Source of the DNA: Bathymodiolus brooksi
Lineage: Eukaryota > Mollusca > Bivalvia > Mytilida > Modiolidae
Assembly: GCA_963680875.1 (NCBI GenBank)
Contig: OY804579.1
Span: 30,675,804 to 30,739,803, forward strand
Direction of reading: 5' to 3'
Length of the DNA: 64,000 nt
Both the position numbers and the translations under genes were made by a program. Below, in pieces: positions 27,841-43,612 of the stretch (the first letter of the stretch is position 1; each line of letters starts with the position of its first letter). The notes beneath the pieces were generated by a model. The model ran no database searches. It saw nothing but the letters and a program-made list of their open reading frames with translations, and was not told the DNA's origin.

Positions 27841-30800
27841 AAATGTGATAATGTACTGATTGTAGCTACCAACTATCACGGTTACGACAACTGTAGATGT
27901 GATAAAGTAGTGATTGTAACTACCAACTATCACGGCTACGACAACCATTGATGTGATAAAGTACTGATTGTAACTACCAACTATCACGGCTATGACAACT
28001 GTAGATGTGATAATGTACTGATTGTAACTACCAACTATCACGGCTACGACAACTGTATATGTGATAAAGTACTGATTGTAACTACCAACTATCACGCTAC
28101 GACAACTATTGATGTGATAAAGTACTGATTGTAGCTACTAACTATCACGGCTACGACAACTATTGATGTGATAAAGTACTGATTGTAACTACCAATTATC
28201 ACGGCTATGACATCTATATATGTGATAAAGTACTTATTATGACTACCAACTATCACGGCTATGACAACTATCAATGTGAAAAAATAGTTATTGTAACTAC
28301 TAACTGTCACGGCTATGAAAACTATAGATGTGATAAAGTACTGATTGTAACTACCAACTATCACGGCTACTACTATAGATGTGATAAATTAGTGATTTTA
28401 ACTACGAACTATCACGCTATGAAAACTATAGATGTGATAAAGTACTGATTGTAACTACCAACTATCAAGCTATGAAAACTATAGATGTGATAAAGTACTG
28501 ATTGTAACTACCAACTATCACGGCTACGACAACTATAGATGTGATAAAGTACTGATTGTAACTACCAACAATCACGGCTATAACAACTATATATGTGATA
28601 AAGTACTGATTGAAACTACCAACTTTCACGGCTATGTCAACTGTAGATGTGATAAAGTACTGATTGTAACTACCAACTATCACGCTACGACAACTGTAGA
28701 TGGGATAAAGTACTGATTGTAACTACCAAATATCACGCTTTGACAACTACAGTTGTGATAAAGTAGTGATCGTAACTACCAACTATCACGGCTATGACAA
28801 CTGTAGATGTGATAAAGTAGTGATTGTAACTAACAACTATCACGGCTATGACAACAATAGATGTGATAAAGCAGTGATTGTAACTACCAACTATCACGGC
28901 TACTATTATAGATGTGATCAAGTAGTGATTGTAACTACCAACTATCACGCTATGACAACTATAGATGTGATAAAGTACAGATTGTAACTACCATCTATCA
29001 CGGCTACAACTATAGATGTGATAAAGTACTGATTGTAACTACCAACCTTCACGGCTATGAAAACTAAAGATGTGATAAAGTACTGATTGTAACTACCAAC
29101 TATCACGGCTATGATAACAATAGATGTGATAATCTAGTGATTGTAACTACCAACTGTCACGGCTATGACAACTATAAATGTGATACAGTACTGATTGTAA
29201 CTACCAACTATCACGGCTACGACAACTGTAGATGTGATAACATACTGATTGTAACTACCAACTATCACGGCTATGACAATTATAGATGTGATAAAGTACT
29301 GATTGTAACTACCAACTATCACGGCTATGAAAACTATAGATGTGATAAAGTACTGATTGTAACTGCCAACTATCACGGCTATGACAACTATAGATGTGAT
29401 AAAATAGTGATTGTAACTGCCAACTGTCACGGCTATGTCAACTATAGATGTGATAAAGTACTGATTGTAGCTACCAACTATCACGGCTACGACAACTATA
29501 GATGTGAAAAATTACTGATTGTAACTACCAACTATCACAGCGACGACACTATTGATGTGAAAAAGTTCTGATTGTACTTACCAACTATCACGGCTATGAC
29601 AACTGTAGATGTGATTATGTACTGATTGTAACTACCAACTATAACGGCTATGACAACTATAGATGTGATAAAGTACTGGTTGTAACTACCAACTATCACG
29701 GCTATGACATCTATATATAAGATAAAGTACTTATTATAACTACCAACTATCACGGCTATGACAACTATAAATGTGAAAAAATGGTGATTGTAACTACCAA
29801 CTGTCACGGCTATGACAACTATAGATGTGATAAAGTACTGATTGTAACTACCAACTATCACGGCTACTACTATAGATGTGATAAAGTAGTGATTGTAACT
29901 ACGAACTATTACGCTATGATAACTATAGATGTGATAAAGTAGTGATTGTAACTACCAACTATCACGGCTATGACAACTATAGATGTGATAAATTACTGAT
30001 TGTAACTACCAACTATCACGGCTATGAGAACTATAGATGTGATAAAGTACTGATTGTAACTACCAACTATCACGGCTATGACAACTATAGATGTGATAAA
30101 GTACTGCTTGTAACAACACACTATTGCAGCAATGACAACTATACTTGTGCTAAAGTACTGATTGTAACTACCAACTATTACGGCTACGACAACTATAGAT
30201 GTGATAAAGTACTGATGGTAACTACCAACTTTCACGGCTACGACAACTATAAATGTGATAAAGTACTGATTGTAGCTACCAACTATCACGGCTATGACAA
30301 CTGTAGATGTGATAAAGTAGTGATTGTAACTACCAACTGTCATGGCTTTGACAACAATATATGTGATAAAGCAGTGATTGTAACTACCAACTGTCACGGC
30401 TAGGACAAACATAGATGTGATAAAGAACTGATTGTAACTACCAACTATCACGGCTATGACAACTATAGGTGTGATAAAGTACTGAGTGTAACTACCAACT
30501 ATCACGGCTATGACAACTATAGATGTGATAAAATAGTGATTGTAACTACCAACTATCACGGCTATGACAACTATAGATGTGATAAAGCACTGGTTGTAAC
30601 TACAACTATCACGGCTATGACATCTATAGATGTGATAAAGTACTTTTTATAACTACCAACTATCACGGCTATAACAACTATAAATGTGAAAAAATAGTGA
30701 TTGTAACTACCAACTGTCACGGCTATGACAACTATAGATGTGATCGAGTACTGATTGTAACTACCAACTATCACTGCTATGACAACAATAGATGTGATCG

Positions 30801-31652
30801 AGTACTGATTGTAACTACCAACTATCACTGCTATGACAACAATAGATATGATAAAGTACTGATTGTAACTACCAACTGTCACGGCTATGACACCTATAGA
30901 TGTGATAAAATAGTGATTGTAACTACCAACTGTCACGGCTATGACAACTATAGATGTGATAAAGTACTGATTGTAACTACCAACTATCACGGCTATGACA
31001 ACAATAGATGTGATAAAGTACTGATTGTAACTACCAACTATCACGGCTATGATAACTATAGATGTGATAAAGTACTGATTGTAAATACCAACTATCACGG
31101 CTATGACAACTATAGATGTGATAAAGTACTGATTGTAACTACCAACTATCACGTTATGACAATTATAAATGTGATAAAGTACTGATTGTAACTACCAACT
31201 ATCACGGCTATGAAAAATCTAGATGTGATAAAGTACTGATTGTAACTACCAACTTTCACGGCTACGACAACTGTAGATGGGATAAAGTACTGATTGTAAC
31301 TACCAACTATCACGGCTACGACAACCATTGATGTGATAAAGTACTGATGGTTACTACCAATTATCACGGCTACAACAACTATTGATGTGATAAAGTACTG
31401 ATTGTAACTACTAACTGTCACAGCTACGACAACTATTGATGTGATAAAGTACTGATTGTAACTACCAACTATCACGGCTATGACAACAATAGATGTGATA
31501 AAGTACTGGTTGAAACTACCAACTATCACGGCTATGACATCTATATATGTGATAAAGTACTTATTATAACTACCAACTATCACGGCTATGACAACTATAA
31601 ATGTGAAAATATAGTGATTGTAACTACCAACTGTCACGGCTATGACAACTAT
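27841..31652. repeat. 3,812-bp higher-order block, copy 2
   Basis: A near-identical copy of 24,029-27,840. By eye I found only a few substitutions: ACCTTCAC near 29,045 versus ACTATCAC; CCAACTATC near 29,364 versus CCAACTTTC; GTAACTACC near 29,946 versus GTAAGTACC; and CTACGAC near 31,317 versus CTACTAC. Indels appear to be absent. Homology ends at about 31,652. Such similarity over 3.8 kb means very recent copying or an assembly duplication. Confidence 0.88.
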
Positions 31653-32250
31653 TAATGTGATCAAGTACTGATTGTAACTACCAACTATCACGGGTATGAC
31701 AACTATAGATGTGATCAAGTACTGATTGTAACTACCAACTATCACGGGTATGACAACAATAGATGTGATAAAGTACTGATTGTAACTACCAACTGTCACG
31801 GCTATGACACCTATAGATGTGATAAAATAGTGATTGTAACTACCAACTGTCACGGCTATGACAACTATAGATGTGATCAAGTACTGATTGTAACTACCAA
31901 CTATCACGGCTATGACATCTATATATGTGATAAAGTACTTATTATAACTACCAACTATCACGACTATGACAACTATAAATGTGAAAATATAGTGATTGTA
32001 ACTACCAACTGTCACGGCTATGACAACTATTAATGTGATCAAGTACTGATTGTAACTACCAACTATCACGGGTATGACAACTATAGATGTGATCAAGTAC
32101 TGATTGTAACTACCAACTATCACGGGTATGACAACAATAGATGTGATAAAGTACTGATTGTAACTACCAACTGTCACGGCTATGACACCTATAGATGTGA
32201 TAAAATAGTGATTGTAACTACCAACTGTCACGGCTATGACAACTATTGAT
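31511..32250. repeat. 378-bp (seven-unit) tandem duplication
   Basis: A seven-unit block is repeated once at an offset of exactly 378 bp. The diagnostic junction ACTATTAATGTGATCAAG occurs with its ATTAATG at 31,651 and again at 32,029. It is flanked in both copies by CACGGGTATGAC units and by the GAAAATATAG marker unit. Homology fades near 32,250, where GATCAAG is replaced by GATAAAG. Confidence 0.8.
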
Positions 32251-33139
32251 GTGATAAAGTACTGATTGTAACTGTCAACTATCACGGCTATGACATCTAT
32301 TGATGTGATAAAGTACTGATTGTAACTACTAACTATCACGGCTATGATAACTATAAATGTGATAAAGTACTGATTGTAACTACCAACTATCACGGCTATG
32401 ATAACAATAGATGTGATAAAGTAGTGATTGTAACTACCAACTATCACGGCTATGACAACTATAGGTGTGATAAAGTAGTGATTGTAACTACCAACTATCA
32501 CGGCTACAACTATAGATGTAATAAAATAGTTAATATAACTACCAACTATCACGGCTATGACAACTGTAGATGTGATAAAGAAGTGATTGTAACTACCAAC
32601 TATCACGGCTATGACAACTATAGATGTGATAAAGTACTGATTACAACTACCAACTGTCACGGCTACAACTATTGAGGTGAAAAAGTACTGATTGTAACTA
32701 CCAACTATCACGGCTACGACAACTATAGATGTGATAAGGTACTGATTGTAACTACCAACTATCACGGCTATAACAACAATAGATGTGATAAAGTACCGAT
32801 TGAAACTACCAACTATCACGGCTATGACAACGATAGATGTGATAAAGTAGTGATTGTATGTACCAACTTTCACGGCTATGACAACTATAAATGTGATAAT
32901 GTACTGATTGTAACTACCAACTATCACGGCTAAGACAACTGTAGATGTGATAAAGTAGTGATTGTAACTACCAACTATCACGGCTACGACAACCATTGAT
33001 GTGATAAAGTACTGATTGTAACTACCAACTATCACGGCTATGACAACTGTAGATGTGATAATGTACTGATTGTAACTACCAACTATCACGGCTACGACAA
33101 CTGTATATGTGATAAAGTACTGATTGTAACTACCAACTA

Positions 33140-35460
33140 TCACGCTACGACAACTATTGATGTGATAAAGTACTGATTGTAGCTACTAACTATTACGGCT
33201 ACGACAACTATTGATGTGATAAAGTACTTATTGTAACTACCAACTATCACGGCTATGACATCTATATATGTGATAAAGTACTTATTATGACTACCAACTA
33301 TCACAGCTATGACAACTATCAATGTGATAAAATAGTTATTGTAACTACTAACTGTCACGGCTATGAAAACTATAGATGTGATAAAGTACTGATTGTAACT
33401 ACCAACTATCACGGCTACTACTATAGATGTGATAAATTAGTGATTGTAACTACGAACTATCACGCTATGACAACTATAGATGTGATAAAGTACTGATTGT
33501 AACTACCAACTATCACGCTATGAAAACTATAGATGTGATAAAGTACTGATTGTAACTACCAACTATCACGGCTACGACAACTATAGATGTGATAAAGTAC
33601 TGATTGTAACTACCAACTTTGACGGCTATAACAACTATATATGTGATAAAGTACTGATTGAAACTACCAACTATCACGACTATGGCAACTGTAGATGTGA
33701 TAAAGTAGTGATTGTAACTACCAAATATCACGGCTTTGACAACTACAGTTGTGATAAAGTAGTGATCGTAACTACCAACTATCACGGCTATGACAACTGT
33801 AGATGTGATAAAGTAGTGATTGTAACTAACAACTATCACGGCTATGACAACAATAGATGTGATAAAGCAGTGATTGTAACTAACAACTATCACGGCTACT
33901 ATTATAGATGTGATCAAGTAGTGATTGTAACTACCAACTATCACGGCTATGACAACTATAGATGTGATAAAGTACAGATTGTAACTACCAACTATCACGG
34001 CTACAACTATAGATGTGATAAAGTACTGATTGTAACTATCAACTATCACGGCTATGAAAACTAAAGATGTGATAAAGTACTGATTGTAACTACCAACTAT
34101 CACGGCTATGATAACAATAGATGTGATAATGTAGTGATTGTAACTACCAACTGTCACGGCTATGACAACTATAAATGTGATACAGTACTGATTGTAACTA
34201 CCAACTATCACGGCTACGACAACTGTAGATGTGATAAAATACTGATTGTAACTACCAACTATCACGGCTATGACAATTATAGATGTGATAAAGTACTGAT
34301 TGTAACTACCAACTATCACGGCTATGAAAACTATAGATGTGATAAAGTACTGATTGTAACTGCCAACTATCATGGCTATAACAACTATAGATGTGATAAA
34401 ATAGTGATTGTAACTACCAACTGTCACGGCTATGTCAACTATAGATATGATAAAGTACTGATTGTAGCTACCAACTATCACGGCTACGACAACTATAGAT
34501 GTGAAAAATTACTGATTGTAACTACCAACTATCACAGCGACGACACTATTGATGTGATAAAGTTCTGATTGTACTTACCAACTATCACGGCTATGACAAC
34601 TGTAGATGTGATTATGTACTGATTGTAACTACCAACTATCACTGTTATGACAACTATAGATGTGATAAAGTACTGATTGTACCTACCAATTATAACGGCT
34701 ATGACAACTATAGATGTGATAAAGTACTGGTTGTAACTACCAACTATCACGGCTATGACATCTATATATAAGATAAAGTACTTATTATAACTACCAACTA
34801 TCACGGCTATGACAACTATAAATGTGAAAAAATAGTGATTGTAACTACCAACTGTCACGGCTATGACAACTATAGATGTGATAAAGTACTGATTGTAACT
34901 ACCAACTATCACGGCTACTACTATAGATGTGATAAAGTAGTGATTGTAACTACGAATTATTACGCTATGATAACTATAGATGTGATAAAGTAGTGATTGT
35001 AACTACCAACTATCACGGCTATGACAACTATAGATGTGATAAATTACTGATTGTAACTACCAACTATCACGGCTATGAGAACTATAGATGTGATAAGTAC
35101 TGATTGTAACTACCAACTATCACGCTATGACAACTATAGATGTGATAAAGTACTGCTTGTAACAACACACTATCGCAGCAATGACAACTATAGATGTGAT
35201 AAAGTACTGATTGTAACTACCAACTATTACGGCTACGACAACTATAGATGTGATAAAGTACTGATTGTAACTACCAACTTTCACGGCTATGACAACTATA
35301 AATGTGATAAAGTACTGATTGTAGCTACCAACTATCACGGCTATGACAACTGTAGATGTGATAAAGTAGTGATTGTAACTACCAACTGTCACGGCTTTGA
35401 CAACAATATATGTGATAAAGCAGTGATTGTAACTACCAACTGTCACGGCTAGGACAAACA
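33140..35460. repeat. Older diverged copy of the 28.1-30.4 kb segment
   Basis: Unit order here follows 28,092-30,411 at an offset near 5,048 bp. Matches include the GACTACCAAC marker near 33,289, the TATTATAGATG unit near 33,900, the TATATAAGATAAAG unit near 34,766 and the TAGGACAAAC unit near 35,450. It differs by many substitutions and several gained or lost units (for example two extra units near 34.63-34.7 kb). It is therefore an older copy than the 3,812-bp pair. Confidence 0.65.
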
Positions 35461-35519
35461 TAGATGTGATAAAGAACTGATTGTAACTACCAACTATCAC
35501 GGCTATGACAACTATTGAT

Positions 35520-38500
35520 GTGATAAAATAGTGATTGTAACTACCAACTATCACGGCTATGACAACAATAGATGTGATAAAGTACTGGTTGTAACTACCA
35601 ACTATCACGGCTATAACAACTATAAACGTGAAAAAATAGTGATTGTAGCTACCAACTGTCACGGCTATGACAACTATTGATGTGATCAAGTACTGATTGT
35701 AACTACCAACTATCACGGGTATGACAACTATAGATGTGATCAAGTACTGATTGTAACTACCAACTATCACTGCTATGACAACAATAGATATGATAAAGTA
35801 CTGATTGTAACTACCAACTGTCACGGCTATGCCACCTATTGATGTGATAAAATAGTGATTGTAACTACCAACTGTCACGGCTATGACAACTATAAATGTG
35901 ATAAAGTACTGATTGTAACTACCAACTATCACGGCTATGACAACAATAGATGTGATAAAGTACTGATTGTAACTACCAACAATCACGGCTATGATAACTA
36001 TAGATGTGATAAAGTACTAATTGTAAATACCAACTATCACGGCTATGACAACTATAGATGTGATAAAGTACTGATTGTAACTACCAAGTATCACGCTATC
36101 ACAATTATAAATGTGATAAAGTACTGATTGTAACTACCAACTATCACGGCTATGAAAAATCTAGATGTGATAAAGTACTGATTGTAACTACCAACTTTCA
36201 CGGCTACGACAACTGTAGATGGGATAAAGTACTGATTGTAACTACCAACTATCACGGCTACGACAACCATTGATGTGATAAAGTACTGATGGTTACTACC
36301 AATTATCACGGCTACAACAACTATTGATGTGACAAAGTACTGATTGTAACTACTAACTGTCACAGCTACGACAACTATTGATGTGATAAAGTACTGATTG
36401 TAACTACCAACTATCACGGCTATGACAACAATAGATGTGATAAAGTACTGGTTGAAACTACCAACTATCACGGCTATGACATCTATATATGTGATAAAGT
36501 ACTTATTATAACTACCAACTATCACGGCTATGACAACTATAAATGTGAAAATATAGTGATTGTAACTACCAACTGTCACGGCTATGACAACTATTGATGT
36601 GATCAAGTACTGATTGTAACTACCAACTATCACGGGTATGACAACTATAGATGTGATCAAGTACTGATTGTAACTACCAACTATCACGGGTATGACAACA
36701 ATAGATGTGATAAAGTACTGATTGTAACTACCAACTGTCACGGCTATGACACCTATAGATGTGATAAAATAGTGATTGTAACTACCAACTGTCACGGCTA
36801 TGACAACTATAGATGTGATAAAGTACTGATTGTAACTACCAACTATCACGGCTATGACAACAATAGATGTGATAAAGTACTGATTGTAACTACCAACTAT
36901 CACGCTATGACAATTATAAATGTGATAAAGTACTGATTGTAACTACCAACTATCACGCTATGAAAAATCTAGATGTGATAAAGTACTGATTGTAACTACC
37001 AACTTTCACGGCTACGACAACTGTAGATGGGATATAGTACTGATTGTAACTACCAACTATCACGGCTACGACAACCATTGATGTGATAAAGTACTGATGG
37101 TTACTACCAATTATCACGGCTACAACAACTATTGATGTGATAAAGTACTGATTGTAACTACTAACTGTCACAGCTACGACAACTATTGATGTGATAAAGT
37201 ACTGATTGTAACTACCAACTATCACGGCTATGACAACAATAGATGTGATAAAGTACTGGTTGAAACTACCAACTATCACGGCTATGACATCTATATATGT
37301 GATAAAGTACTTATTATAACTACCAACTATCACGGCTATGACAACTATAAATATGAAAATATAGTGATTGTAACTACCAACTGTCACGGCTATGACAACT
37401 ATAGATGTGATAGAGTAGTGATTGTAACTAGTAACTATCACGGCTATGACAACTATATATGTGATAAAGTAGTGAGTGTAACTACCAACTATCAAGGCTA
37501 TGACAACTGTAGATGTGATAAAGTACTGATTGTAGCTACCAACTGTCACGGCTTTGACAACAATAGATGTGATAAAGCAGTGATTGTAACTACCAACTGT
37601 CACGGCTAGGACAACCATAGATGTGATAAAGAACTGCTTGTAACTACCAACTATCACGGCTATGACAACTATAGATGTGATAAAGTACTGATTGTAACTA
37701 CCAACTATCACGGCTATGACAACTATAGATGTAATAAAGTACTGATTGTAACTACCAACTATCACGGATATGACAACTATAGATGTGATAAAGTAGTGAT
37801 TGTAACTACCAACTATCACGGCTATGACAACTATAGATGTGATAAATTACTGATTGTAACTACCAACTATCACGGCTATGAGAACTATAGATGTGATAAA
37901 GTACTGATTGTAACTACCAACTATCACCGCTATGACAACTATAGATGTGATAAAGTACTGCTTGTAACAACACACTATCGCAGCAATGACAACTATAGAT
38001 GTGATAAAGTACTGATTGTAACTACCAACTATCACGGCTACGACAACTATAGATGTGATAAAGTACTGATTGTAGCTACCAACTATCACGGCTATGACAA
38101 CTGTAGTTGTGATAAAGTAGTGATTGTAACTACCAACTGTCACGGCTTTGACAACAATATATGTGATAAAGCAGTGATTGTAACTACCAACTGTCACGGC
38201 TAGGACAAACATAGATGTGATAAAGAACTGATTGTAACTACCAACTATCACGGCTATGACAACTATAGGTGTGATAAAGTACTGAGTGTAACTACCAACT
38301 ATCACGGCTATGACAACTATAGATGTGATAAAATAGTGATTGTAACTACCAACTATCACGGCTATGACAACTATTGATGTGATAAAGTACTGGTTGTAAC
38401 TACCAACTATCACGGCTATGACATCTATAGATGTGATAAAGTACTTATTATAACTACCAACTATCACGGCTATAACAACTAAAAATGTGAAAAAATAGTG

Positions 38501-39620
38501 ATTGTAACTACCAACTGTCACGGCTATGACAACTATTGATGTGATCAAGTCCTGATTGTAACTACCAACTATCACGGGTATGACAACTATAGATGTGATC
38601 AAGTACTGATTGTAACTACCAACTATCACGGGTATGACAACAATAGATGTGATAAAGTACTGATTGTAACTACCAACTGTCACGGCTATGACACCTATAG
38701 ATGTGATAAAATAGTGATTGTAACTACCAACTGTCACGGCTATGACAACTATAGATGTGATAAAGTACTGATTGTAACTACCAACTATCACGGCTATGAA
38801 AACAATAGATGTGATAAAGTACTGATTGTAACTACCAACTATCACTGCTATGATAACTATAGATGTGATAAAGTACTGATTGTAAATACCAACTATCACG
38901 GCTATGACAACTATAGATGTGATAAAGTACTGATTGTAACTACCAACTATCACTGCTATGATAACTATAGATGTGATAAAGTACTGATTGTAAATACCAA
39001 CTATCACGGCTATGACAACTATAGATGTGATAAAGTACTGATTGTAACTACCAACTTTCACGGCTACGACAACTGTAGATGGGATAAAGTACTGATTGTA
39101 ACTACCAACTATCACGGCTACGACAACTATTGATGTGATAAAGTACTGATTGTAACTACCAACTATCACGGCTATGACAACTATAGATGTGATAGAGTAG
39201 TGATTGTAACTAGTAACTATCACGGCTATGACAACTATATATGTGATAAAGTAGTGAGTGTAACTACCAACTATCACGGCTATGACAACTGTAGATGTGA
39301 TAAAGTACTGATTGTAGCTACCAACTGTCACGCTTTGACAACAATAGATGTGATAAAGCAGTGATTGTAACTACCAACTGTCACGGCTAGGACAACCATA
39401 GATGTGATAAAGAACTGCTTGTAACTACCAACTATCACGGCTATGACAACTATAGATGTGATAAAGTACTGATTGTAACTACCAACTATCACGGCTATGA
39501 CAACTATAGATGTAATAAAGTACTGATTGTAACTACCAACTATCATGGCTATGACAACTATAGATGTGATAAAGTAGTGATTGTAACTACCAACTATCAC
39601 GGCTATGACAACTATAGATG
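35520..39620. repeat. About 4.1-kb higher-order block, copy 1 of 3
   Basis: Start of a three-copy series. It shares with copies 2 and 3 a TATAAACGTGAAAAAATAG unit (near 35,621), the GAAAAATCTAG/GATGGGATA pair and a CACCGCTATG unit near 37,925. Relative to copy 2 it has one extra unit near 36.0 kb, which changes the offset from 4,100 to 4,046 bp, and a different short run near 38.94-39.05 kb, which changes it from 4,046 to 3,992 bp. The left boundary is good to about 50 bp. Confidence 0.8.
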
Positions 39621-42600
39621 TGATAAAATAGTGATTGTAACTACCAACTATCACGGCTATGACAACTATAGATGTGATAAAGTACTGGTTGTAACTACCA
39701 ACTATCACGGCTATAACAACTATAAACGTGAAAAAATAGTGATTGTAGCTACCAACTGTCACGGCTATGACAACTATTGATGTGATCAAGTACTGATTGT
39801 AACTACCAACTATCACGGGTATGACAACTATAGATGTGATCAAGTACTGATTGTAACTACCAACTATCACTGCTATGACAACAATAGATATGATAAAGTA
39901 CTGATTGTAACTACCAACTGTCACGGCTATGCCACCTATTGATGTGATAAAATAGTGATTGTAACTACCAACTGTCACGGCTATGACAACTATAAATGTG
40001 ATAAAGTACTGATTGTAACTACCAACTATCACGGCTATGACAACAATAGATGTGATAAAGTACTGATTGTAACTACCAACTGTCACGGCTATGACAACTA
40101 TAGATGTGATAAAGTACTGATTGTATCTACCAAGTATCACGCTATCACAATTATAAATGTGATAAAGTACTGATTGTAACTACCAACTATCACGGCTATG
40201 AAAAATCTAGATGTGATAAAGTACTGATTGTAACTACCAACTTTCACGGCTACGACAACTGTAGATGGGATAAAGTACTGATTGTAACTACCAACTATCA
40301 CGGCTACGACAACCATTGATGTGATAAAGTACTGATGGTTACTACCAATTATCACGGCTACAACAACTATTGATGTGACAAAGTACTGATTGTAACTACT
40401 AACTGTCACAGCTACGACAACTATTGATGTGATAAAGTACTGATTGTAACTACCAACTATCACGGCTATGACAACAATAGATGTGATAAAGTACTGGTTG
40501 AAACTACCAACTATCACGGCTATGACATCTATATATGTGATAAAGTACTTATTATAACTACCAACTATCACGGCTATGACAACTATAAATGTGAAAATAT
40601 AGTGATTGTAACTACCAACTGTCACGGCTATGACAACTATTGATGTGATCAAGTACTGATTGTAACTACCAACTATCACGGGTATGACAACTATAGATGT
40701 GATCAAGTACTGATTGTAACTACCAACTATCACGGGTATGACAACAATAGATGTGATAAAGTACTGATTGTAACTACCAACTGTCACGGCTATGACACCT
40801 ATAGATGTGATAAAATAGTGATTGTAACTACCAACTGTCACGGCTATGACAACTATAGATGTGATAAAGTACTGATTGTAACTACCAACTATCACGGCTA
40901 TGACAACAATAGATGTGATAAAGTACTGATTGTAACTACCAACTATCACGCTATGACAATTATAAATGTGATAAAGTACTGATTGTAACTACCAACTATC
41001 ACGCTATGAAAAATCTAGATGTGATAAAGTACTGATTGTAACTACCAACTTTCACGGCTACGACAACTGTAGATGGGATATAGTACTGATTGTAACTACC
41101 AACTATCACGGCTACGACAACCATTGATGTGATAAAGTACTGATGGTTACTACCAATTATCACGGCTACAACAACTATTGATGTGATAAAGTACTGATTG
41201 TAACTACTAACTGTCACAGCTACGACAACTATTGATGTGATAAAGTACTGATTGTAACTACCAACTATCACGGCTATGACAACAATAGATGTGATAAAGT
41301 ACTGGTTGAAACTACCAACTATCACGGCTATGACATCTATATATGTGATAAAGTACTTATTATAACTACCAACTATCACGGCTATGACAACTATAAATAT
41401 GAAAATATAGTGATTGTAACTACCAACTGTCACGGCTATGACAACTATAGATGTGATAGAGTAGTGATTGTAACTAGTAACTATCACGGCTATGACAACT
41501 ATATATGTGATAAAGTAGTGAGTGTAACTACCAACTATCAAGGCTATGACAACTGTAGATGTGATAAAGTACTGATTGTAGCTACCAACTGTCACGGCTT
41601 TGACAACAATAGATGTGATAAAGCAGTGATTGTAACTACCAACTGTCACGGCTAGGACAACCATAGATGTGATAAAGAACTGCTTGTAACTACCAACTAT
41701 CACGGCTATGACAACTATAGATGTGATAAAGTACTGATTGTAACTACCAACTATCACGGCTATGACAACTATAGATGTAATAAAGTACTGATTGTAACTA
41801 CCAACTATCACGGATATGACAACTATAGATGTGATAAAGTAGTGATTGTAACTACCAACTATCACGGCTATGACAACTATAGATGTGATAAATTACTGAT
41901 TGTAACTACCAACTATCACGGCTATGAGAACTATAGATGTGATAAAGTACTGATTGTAACTACCAACTATCACCGCTATGACAACTATAGATGTGATAAA
42001 GTACTGCTTGTAACAACACACTATCGCAGCAATGACAACTATAGATGTGATAAAGTACTGATTGTAACTACCAACTATCACGGCTACGACAACTATAGAT
42101 GTGATAAAGTACTGATTGTAGCTACCAGCTATCACGGCTATGACAACTGTAGTTGTGATAAAGTAGTGATTGTAACTACCAACTGTCACGGCTTTGACAA
42201 CAATATATGTGATAAAGCAGTGATTGTAACTACCAACTGTCACGGCTAGGACAAACATAGATGTGATAAAGAACTGATTGTAACTACCAACTATCACGGC
42301 TATGACAACTATAGGTGTGATAAAGTACTGAGTGTAACTACCAACTATCACGGCTATGACAACTATAGATGTGATAAAATAGTGATTGTAACTACCAACT
42401 ATCACGGCTATGACAACTATAGATGTGATAAAGTACTGGTTGTAACTACCAACTATCACGGCTATGACATCTATAGATGTGATAAAGTACTTATTATAAC
42501 TACCAACTATCACGGCTATAACAACTAAAAATGTGAAAAAATAGTGATTGTAACTACCAACTGTCACGGCTATGACAACTATTGATGTGATCAAGTCCTG

Positions 42601-43612
42601 ATTGTAACTACCAACTATCACGGGTATGACAACTATAGATGTGATCAAGTACTGATTGTAACTACCAACTATCACGGGTATGACAACAATAGATGTGATA
42701 AAGTACTGATTGTAACTACCAACTGTCACGGCTATGACACCTATAGATGTGATAAAATAGTGATTGTAACTACCAACTGTCACGGCTATGACAACTATAG
42801 ATGTGATAAAGTACTGATTGTAACTACCAACTATCACGGCTATGAAAACAATAGATGTGATAAAGTACTGATTGTAACTACCAACTATCACTGCTATGAT
42901 AACTATAGATGTGATAAAGTACTGATTGTAAATACCAACTATCACGGCTATGACAACTATAGATGTGATAAAGTACTGATTGTAACTACCAACTATCACG
43001 GCTATGAAAAATCTAGATGTGATAAAGTACTGATTGTAACTACCAACTTTCACGGCTACGACAACTGTAGATGGGATAAAGTACTGATTGTAACTACCAA
43101 CTATCACGGCTACGACAACTATTGATGTGATAAAGTACTGATTGTAACTACCAACTATCACGGCTATGACAACTATAGATGTGATAGAGTAGTGATTGTA
43201 ACTAGTAACTATCACGGCTATGACAACTATATATGTGATAAAGTAGTGAGTGTAACTACCAACTATCACGGCTATGACAACTGTAGATGTGATAAAGTAC
43301 TGATTGTAGCTACCAACTGTCACGCTTTGACAACAATAGATGTGATAAAGCAGTGATTGTAACTACCAACTGTCACGGCTAGGACAACCATAGATGTGAT
43401 AAAGAACTGCTTGTAACTACCAACTATCACGGCTATGACAACTATAGATGTGATAAAGTACTGATTGTAACTACCAACTATCACGGCTATGACAACTATA
43501 GATGTAATAAAGTACTGATTGTAACTACCAACTATCATGGCTATGACAACTATAGATGTGATAAAGTAGTGATTGTAACTACCAACTATCACGGCTATGA
43601 CAACTATAGATG
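39621..43612. repeat. About 4.0-kb higher-order block, copy 2 of 3
   Basis: It matches copy 3 at a constant offset of 3,992 bp (74 units less 4 bp). One visible substitution against its sister copies is ACCAGCTATC near 42,125, where the other two have ACCAACTATC. The TATAAACGTG marker lies at 39,721. Confidence 0.82.
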
